Source: Cudoniella acicularis
Lineage: Eukaryota > Ascomycota > Leotiomycetes > Helotiales > Helotiaceae
Assembly (NCBI GenBank): GCA_013054445.1
Contig: JAAMPI010001539.1
Location: 1 to 13,251, forward strand
DNA: 13,251 nt
Direction: 5' to 3'
The translations under genes and the position numbers were made by a program. Below the pieces are notes generated by a model, which worked only from the letters and a program-made list of their open reading frames with translations, had not been told where the DNA came from and searched no databases. Shown piece after piece: positions 8,553 to 13,251 of the stretch; within the stretch, counting starts at the first letter, position 1, and the number at the start of each line of letters is the position of its first letter.

Positions 8553-9260
8553 CGAGCCTCCAAAATCTTCCAGATCCAGATCATCCTTCAGCCTCCACGA
8601 TTCCATAGGGATCAAGTCCTTTGCTTGGAATAGGAGCTCATCATAGAGCAGGGCATGGGCTTGTTGATATTCAGAAGCCACTAGGTCAGAGATCTGCGAC
8701 ATCTGCAATTCCACCCCACGGTATTCTACTGTCTGCCCGTCTAGGGACCACCGAGCTTAGTGTTTTACAATTACAGCCTTTCTAACCTTAAACAAGTACA
8801 GCCTCCACTACAGAATGTGCCCAAATGACGTCTCGGCCAGCTGTTAGAAGAACTTCTTATAGATCTTGGCGAGAAAGACAGGGATTTAGTCTTCGTCGTC
8901 TTACTCTTAAAAACAAGCATAGTCAAAGAGCACAAGCTAGGCCGTCTAGGTCAGAGCTAACAAATGGCTATTAAAGTTCCCCGGCTCCTCCTATAACCCT
9001 CGGCCTTTTCCACGGACCTTCCGACTTAGTATAGTATAGAAACTCAGGACGGGTGACTTAAACGGCACGCTACCGACAGTATAGCAGATCAGGGCTAGGT
9101 AAAGTCGCCGAATAGTATACTTAAGAGCTAGCTTAGCCTCTTCCTTATCTTTAAGATCTAAAGCTTCTATAATCTCGTCTATAGCCTAGATTTGCTATGA
9201 AGTAGGCTAGATAACATCCTTAAGAAGAGTTAAAACTTTGTGTTTTTAAGTAGCCTAGCG
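8553..9260 (-). pseudogene. TLH-type protein relic, N-terminal-region piece
   Basis: One minus-strand frame (codons on positions divisible by three) reads, with only stops as interruptions, VLTLLKDVI, then KEEAKLALKYTIRRLYLALI, VGSVPFKSPVLSFYTILSRK, LVLFDYACF, FLAKIYKKFF, SFGHIL, ARWSLDGQTVEYRGVELQM, EYQQAHALLYDELLF and SWRLKDDLDLEDFGGS (ending 8553). I recognise this succession, especially WS.DGqtv.YrgveL.M and WrLkDDlD..dfGgSwl, from the non-helicase front part of large fungal telomere-linked helicase proteins, whose role is unknown. Stops (8757, 8808, 8844, 8886, 8901, 8907 and others) fit Trp/Gln losses by RIP. The match ends abruptly at GGS, where the SNF2 relic begins. The 5' limit is unclear: 9261-9471 can be read in two frames and may contain a junction or frameshift. 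Confidence 0.6.
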
Positions 9261-9471
9261 AATTATATATTATAGATTATATACTTTTTAATAACCTATA
9301 AGTTTATACTTAAGAACGGCGGCGTTTAAATATAAGACCTTTCTTAGAGTCTGATATGTCGTCTGATTCGTCTCTAAAACGTATTAGTTTCTAAAAGTAT
9401 CGGCGTAAAGACTCTCTTTTTTATATGTCTTATAAATAGATATTAGATTTATTACTTTTAGTTATCTAGCT

Positions 9472-10491
9472 TTAAATTGGCAATTCACCGAAGACTTTGC
9501 GTTTAAGCGGCGCCTGATGATTAGCTAAGGATTTAGTAGGCTGTCTAAGGTCGGATGTTTATAGACCTATAGGTTATATCTAAGCTAATATCTAAAAGCC
9601 AGAAAAGCCTAGATATATATACTACTCTCTACTAATCTGTCGGTACTCTATACGTATAGAGGCTGTCACAGACCTAGTTCGATGCCTTAGCGCCAGGCTA
9701 GATTGACTTAGTAATAGTCGACTTGATAACTTGATTTAACGCTCGTCGATTTAATAGCTTGATGACTGACCGAATGACTCACTATCCAGGGGAGTCGCTT
9801 ACGGACTGCTTCGCTTACTAGCGCTATTGGTATAGTTAAATAGAGCTTCTCTCTCTGAGAGAACCTCTCCTTCTCTCCTTAGCTTAGTCTCTTCGATAAT
9901 ATAACACCTTCTTATAAATACGTCCCTACGTGACGTCAGGGCCCTAGTGCCTTTATAGAGCCGTAATAGAGGCAACGTGACCAGGTGCTTCTTTAATCCC
10001 CTTTATATAGATTATACCAGCTATATTAGCCGTATATATAGCCTATACGTCATTCTAGGTTCCGGAAGCGTCTACTCCGTAGTCCTTCCGAAACTTGGCT
10101 TATCGTAGATGCCGGCGAGAGATAACAATCGCTACGTGCCGCTAAAGAAGGATGTTTATATCAGTATTAAGATGTTACTTAAACTATTACACGAGGACGT
10201 TCGTCAAGCGACTACTTGGCCACGGCTCGCTATAAGTTCCCTTCTTAATCGCCTAGAAGAAGGTTAGCGTAGTAGGGTTTTCGTTTAGAGTAAGTATATA
10301 TAGTTGCTCGTAGAATAGCTAGATAATCTAGGCGTAGTAGACTAAGAGCTTACTTATTACCTCGGGTAGATACCGGTAGATGATCTTGGTTGACCCCGAG
10401 ACGCTATAGCCTTTATAATAGAAAGTAACAAAGCTAATAAGGCCGTTCTCGATAAAGATATTGTCACAGGCCTGGAGTGGCATGCGCGTTA
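9472..10491 (-). pseudogene. TLH-type protein relic, middle-region piece, split by an LTR
   Basis: Minus-strand reading gives NIFIENGLISFVTFYYKGYS (10462-10403), then VSGSTKIIYRYLPEV, LLVYYAWII, RHVAIVISRRHL, KFRKDYGVDASGT and IKGIKEAPGHVAS. After the LTR insertion it continues IEYRQISRE and YLGF, then LANHQAPLKRKVFGELPI (ending 9472). In intact TLH proteins these blocks (HKGYs.SG..KIIHRYLP, YRHiAIaISRrhL, QAgHs..aG.iYArGi.eAPGHva, YR.iSreWH..LGF) precede the RecQ domain. RIP footprints include His to Tyr in YYKGY and IIYRYL and Trp/Gln to stop. The two halves lie in frames that differ by exactly the 310-bp insertion. In canonical proteins this block follows, rather than precedes, the piece at 8553-9260, so the two pieces probably come from different copies or a rearranged one. 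Confidence 0.7.
9664..9968. mobile_element. Solo LTR (305 bp) with 5-bp target duplication
   Basis: The segment is bounded by direct repeats GAGGC at 9659-9663 and 9969-9973. Its ends are TGTCAC and GTAATA, i.e. the inverted LTR termini TGTCAC/GTGACA after two CpA-type transitions at one end. Excising the LTR plus one GAGGC (310 bp) rejoins APGHVAS to IRIEYRQISRE in the TLH relic. The LTR contains a TATAAATA motif (9916-9923). It also holds a near-direct repeat (9717-9735 and 9745-9763) differing only by C/T and A/G transitions. No internal domain remains, so it is a solo LTR, probably of a Ty3/gypsy element. Orientation is undetermined. Confidence 0.85.
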
Positions 10492-10500
10492 CGTGCCCCT

Positions 10501-10635
10501 NACGNGGGCGTGTCGGGTNNACTTCGGGGTNTNGACTATATATAGTAGAATAGCGAATAAGGCTCCTAACCTTATTCTTNTACCTTTTTAGCCCGATAGC
10601 CGNNTANTAAAAGCTATTNATATNANTCGCTANNN
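10501..10635. other. Stretch with 16 scattered undetermined bases
   Basis: N occurs at 10501, 10505, 10519-10520, 10531, 10533, 10580, 10603-10604, 10607, 10619, 10624, 10626 and 10633-10635. These are isolated ambiguous calls, not a gap filler. They lie at the border between the TLH relic and the gag relic. Low read quality or a collapsed multicopy repeat would explain them. Protein readings across this stretch are unreliable. Confidence 0.9.
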
Positions 10636-11459
10636 ACGCTAGTCACGTGCTATTATAACGAGCTTACTTATATAGACTATTAGCGTACTAATATTAATAC
10701 CCTAATCGATATTAGTATATAGATCGATAATAGATTATATAAATAAATATACGACTAGACGTTATCTTTTTATAGCCGAGATAGCTACTAGAAAAGACTA
10801 AAGAAGTTACGTCTAGAACCGAAAGAGATCGTCGCTACTAAGAGACCGAGTCTCTTGTCTAAGGAAAAGAAACGGCGACTCGATAACTAACTATACTTTA
10901 TTTATAAGATCGTAAGATATATAGCTAGGGACTATAAGAAGAGTAGCCTAAAGAAGAAAAACAGAAGACTATAAAAGAAGCTAGTCTAAGAATTTAGACT
11001 TACCGAACGAGTATTTGATTAGCTAAGACTCGTTAAACCTAGCGAAAGTAGTAGTAAGAGAGGTGTTCCGCTATAAGACCTATAACTAGCTATAGATAAC
11101 TAACTTAAATAGTAAGGAATCTTAATATAATTAAATAAAGCTATAAGCTAAGAAGATCTTATAAAAGACGAGGATTCTGATTAGGAACTAGGCTAGACAG
11201 ACTTATTATTAGAAGTCAGGAAGTATTAGGTATTTATTTACGTTAAGAATAATATATAAATATAGAGACTACTAGTCAGGAACAGACTAAACTAGCTAGT
11301 AGATAAGCTATACTTAAAAAAAGATAAAGAAACTTAAGACGAGCCTATCTTTAGAAAACTATATTAAATTATTTATTAAGACGTATAAAGAATCATCTTT
11401 ATAGCCTAATATAACGAGCTAGGAGAGCGCTATTATATCGCTAGTATATAGTATTAAGG
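10622..11459 (+). pseudogene. Ty3/gypsy gag relic, zinc knuckle turned into Tyr
   Basis: One plus-strand frame holds from about 10622 to the mariner border at 11459 with roughly thirty in-frame stops and no frameshift. NINTLIDISI.IDNRLYK (about 10690-10743) fits the end of a retrotransposon gag domain. Then LEPKEIVATKRP, LLSKEKKRRLDN and YFIYKIVRYIARDYKK (10894-10941) fit the conserved EPMeiDa...LteeEk.rR...CfyCgkpGHiardC. The four ligand positions of the CX2CX4HX4C knuckle are all Tyr, as expected when TGY and CAY become TAY by RIP. The following 500 nt read as a hydrophilic protein (for example ESSSKRGVP, IKDEDSD, YNELGERYY), with no protease or RT motif before the mariner. CpA and TpG are almost absent (one each in 10801-10980). 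The 5' end is blurred by N bases. Confidence 0.7.
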
Positions 11460-11461
11460 TA

Positions 11462-11472
11462 TAAGTCTGAGC
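11462..11472 (+). repeat. Left terminal inverted repeat of mariner
   Basis: TAAGTCTGAGC, directly preceded by the TA target duplication (11460-11461). It matches the right end in inverted orientation without mismatch. Confidence 0.88.
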
Positions 11473-11635
11473 TATTTAAGCGAAATGTATTTTACCCCGT
11501 ACCCCCTTATTTTAATCACTTATTAATAACTTTACGAATAGAATAGATAATCATATATAAAGTTTATTTATTTGTTTATTAGAACCTAGGCTATAAATCC
11601 CTATAAAAAAATCTTATAATTTCTGATTTTTAAGC

Positions 11636-12739
11636 TTAGTATTTAGTATACTATCCTTTAGCCTTAATATAGGCCTTAATCTTATCTAGTATACTTTTAT
11701 ATAAGCAATCAAAGGATTGCTTATTAATTATATCCTAAGCTACTTAAAGAACACTCTTAAGCCTCTGTCTTAAGTCCTCTAATATACTCTTATCTATAGT
11801 AATCTTAGGAAACATCTTAAAGACCTTTTATTTAAAGATCTACTAGATATATTCGATTAGGTTTAAATTAGGGGAATATAGAGGCCAATTCGTAATCCTA
11901 AGGATCCTACGCGCCTCGAACCACTCTCTAACTTTAATTACCGTATAAATAGATATATTATCCTATATAAACATATATCTAGGGGTTAAAGCCCGGTAAG
12001 CAGGCCACACTTCAGCGTTCAAGACTTCTAGGTAAGAGTTGGCGGAGTACCTATGCTTTAGGGACTCGAAATCGCGGTCTATAATATAAAGAGAGGTCCT
12101 CCCTTCATCCTAAAAGCAGCCCTAGACCATAACCTTCATATTCTTCTTATAATCGTAAGCCTGTATCATCTCTCGATCCCACACTTGGTTTGCGGTCCTA
12201 AACACCTATTCGTCTCTTTTACCCCGCCCCCGCTCTATAGAGCACTCATCACTCCATATATGCATGCCCTATTCTTCGACCGTTAGACCTCGGTGTTCGA
12301 GGCACCATGCAAGCCGTTTAGCTACGTTCTCTTCTGTGAGCAACGGCCTCCGTCTAGCTCTCTAATTGATAATGCCATGTCGCTTAAGGATACGTTTGAT
12401 AGCATCCCTCTTAATCTTAAGGCCACAAGCTACCCGCACTTCCTCATATGTATCCTTTAGGTGTAATCGGACGTGGCGTAGTAGGTTTCGTTCGTCTGCT
12501 TCGGTATATTCGAGAGGCCGCCCGGGGCGACATTGTGGTTTGCCTGTAGGGCGAAGGTGTGCGAGAGTAAGGGTTAAGCGTACCGCGCCACGGGAGATGT
12601 CGAGGTCGATTTCGATTTCTTTAGATGATACACCCTTTCTGTCCATCCTAACTACAATTCCTCTTGTATATAGGTCTAATTGGTAATTAGGAAGACGGTG
12701 CTCGGGCACCGTCTAAAGAGGACGGCGTTGTGGTGGCAT
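11636..12739 (-). pseudogene. Tc1/mariner transposase with 13 premature stops
   Basis: From ATG at 12739 to TAA at 11636 a single frame of 368 codons remains, with no frameshift. Stops lie at 12713, 12362, 12269, 12206, 12122, 12110, 11963, 11843, 11840, 11828, 11744, 11735 and 11651. N-terminus (about residues 15-120): helix-turn-helix DNA-binding region with YTRGIVVRMDRKGVSSKEIE and a GRP-type box (RPTGKPQCRPGRP). Catalytic domain: HIWSDECS (first Asp, 12248-12250), MFI*DN (second Asp, 11960-11962) and YSPNLNLIEYI (Glu, 11852-11854). There are 35 residues between second Asp and Glu, one more than classic Tc1. The end, KAYIKAKG*YTKY, is the usual C-terminus of this family. Six or more stops are TAG at Trp positions (EE*GMHIW, DE*VFR, MV*GCF). 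The first 126 codons hold one premature stop; the rest hold twelve. Encodes cut-and-paste transposition, now lost. Confidence 0.9.
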
Positions 12740-12805
12740 ATTAAGGTGTAGAAGAGAAGAGGGTAGGACGCGTTCGACGCGTTTTATGCTTACTAAGCGA
12801 AATTG

Positions 12806-12816
12806 GCTCAGACTTA
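12806..12816 (-). repeat. Right terminal inverted repeat of mariner
   Basis: GCTCAGACTTA, the exact reverse complement of the left terminal repeat, followed by TA (12817-12818). Confidence 0.88.
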
Positions 12817-12818
12817 TA

Positions 12819-13251
12819 CGCACCGACTATAACTACTTCGCTTTTTTCGGGGTCGATACTTAGTTCCCCTAGACGAATCACGTGTCCGAGAAACAGGACC
12901 TAGTTGACTCCGAATCGGCACTTCGATAGCTTTAGTCGTAAGTCAACTTTGTCTAAGGCTTCTAGGACTTTAAAGACGTGTCCTTCGTAGTCCTCTTTTC
13001 GTTCGGAATAAACGAGGATATCGTTAAGATAGTAGATAACGAAGTATCTAAAGTATTTAACTAGGATCGCGTTGTTTTGCCGCTAGCACGTTACCGGTAC
13101 GTTAGTTAGCCCGAAAGGTATTATCGTATATTCTTAGAGTCTTAAGGGTAATAAAAACGCGATAAAGAACTCTTATCTTTTTTTAATCTTAATTAAGTTA
13201 AATAAGTTCCGCTAATCAAGCTTTATAAATATAATAGCTCTTACGAGCTTA
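12819..13251 (-). pseudogene. Ty3/gypsy reverse transcriptase relic, cut by window end
   Basis: One minus-strand frame runs from the window end to the mariner border. It reads IFIKLD (first catalytic Asp, 13215-13217), FNLIKI, IPFGLTNVP, ILVKYF, YFVIYYLNDILVYSE (13043-12999), GHVFKVLEAL, LRLKLSKCRFG, LFLGHVI and LSIDPEKSEVV. These are the ordered RT motifs of Ty3/gypsy pol. Stops at 13212, 13173, 13134, 13083 and 12900 disable it. The YLDD active site has become YLND (Asp to Asn, G to A after T). No frameshift is seen in 433 bp. The expected continuation into the RT-RNase H connection is missing: the frame stops exactly at the TA duplication of the mariner. The remaining pol lies outside or was lost. 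Confidence 0.9.

Larger units (their letters stand above)
11462..12816 (-). mobile_element. Tc1/mariner-type DNA transposon, complete but inactive
   Basis: A 1355-bp element with both ends: TA duplications at 11460-11461 and 12817-12818 and an 11-bp perfect terminal inverted repeat (TAAGTCTGAGC at 11462-11472, its complement at 12806-12816). The inner repeat continues imperfectly, with a CTA/CCA difference of RIP type. The transposase gene occupies most of it on the minus strand. The stretch 12740-12805 between gene and right repeat carries GACGCGTTCGACGCGTT. With stops in the transposase it cannot mobilise itself. Confidence 0.88.

Noticed and set aside
9717..9763. CRISPR-like or satellite repeat
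   Set aside because: Only two near-direct copies, differing by transitions, both inside the solo LTR; not an array.
10622..11459. Possible Starship captain (DUF3435) or pogo-type transposase
   Set aside because: Considered because of the basic, Lys-rich reading, but the gag-to-zinc-knuckle layout explains it better and no tyrosine-recombinase motif was seen.
12366..12686. Plus-strand 106-codon open frame
   Set aside because: Arg/Ser-rich antisense shadow of the better-supported transposase N-terminus on the minus strand.

Overview
The window looks like a gene-poor, repeat-rich stretch of a filamentous ascomycete (Pezizomycotina) genome, possibly subtelomeric. The grounds are 46-50 nt GTAAGT...AG introns, fungus-typical families (DUF7924-like, F-box, SNF2, telomere-linked helicase type proteins, Ty3/gypsy, Tc1/mariner) and a strong repeat-induced point mutation (RIP) signature. 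Across much of the window CpA and TpG are replaced by TpA, and old genes are broken by in-frame TAG/TAA codons at former Trp and Gln positions with few frameshifts. CpG is largely retained, so this looks CpA-directed. I cannot name the species.

Layout. 147-1517 (-): one apparently intact gene, a DUF7924-like protein with a PD-(D/E)XK-like core. 1542-2727: no gene seen, some E-box and TGACTCA motifs. 2728-3975 (+): relic of a second PD-(D/E)XK-like gene, one frame with eight internal stops. 4240-4411: three copies of a 16-bp palindrome. 4476-4820 (+): fragment of the helicase part of a telomere-linked RecQ-like helicase (TLH). 4986-6008 (+): F-box/LRR relic, one frame, three stops. 6009-6819: nothing identifiable.

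6820-8545 (-): the C-terminal half of an SNF2-family ATPase, followed by a zinc-knuckle-like motif and an acidic tail. Three spliceosomal introns can still be recognised. The Walker A/DEAH half is absent. 8553-9260 (-) and 9472-10491 (-): two pieces of TLH-type protein, the second split by a 305-bp solo LTR with a 5-bp target duplication. 10501-10635 holds 16 scattered N bases. 10622-11459 (+): Ty3/gypsy gag relic whose zinc-knuckle ligands have all become Tyr. 11462-12816: an end-to-end 1355-bp Tc1/mariner element with a dead transposase on (-). 12819-13251 (-): Ty3/gypsy reverse transcriptase relic running off the window end.

Taken together: an intact gene sits at the left edge of a graveyard built by transposon insertion, rearrangement of TLH/SNF2 helicase genes and RIP. 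No functional operon-like system is visible. The unusual material is the TLH-SNF2 junction, the SNF2-zinc-knuckle architecture, the palindrome trio and the residue-level footprints of RIP. All family assignments are from memory of motifs; no search was run.
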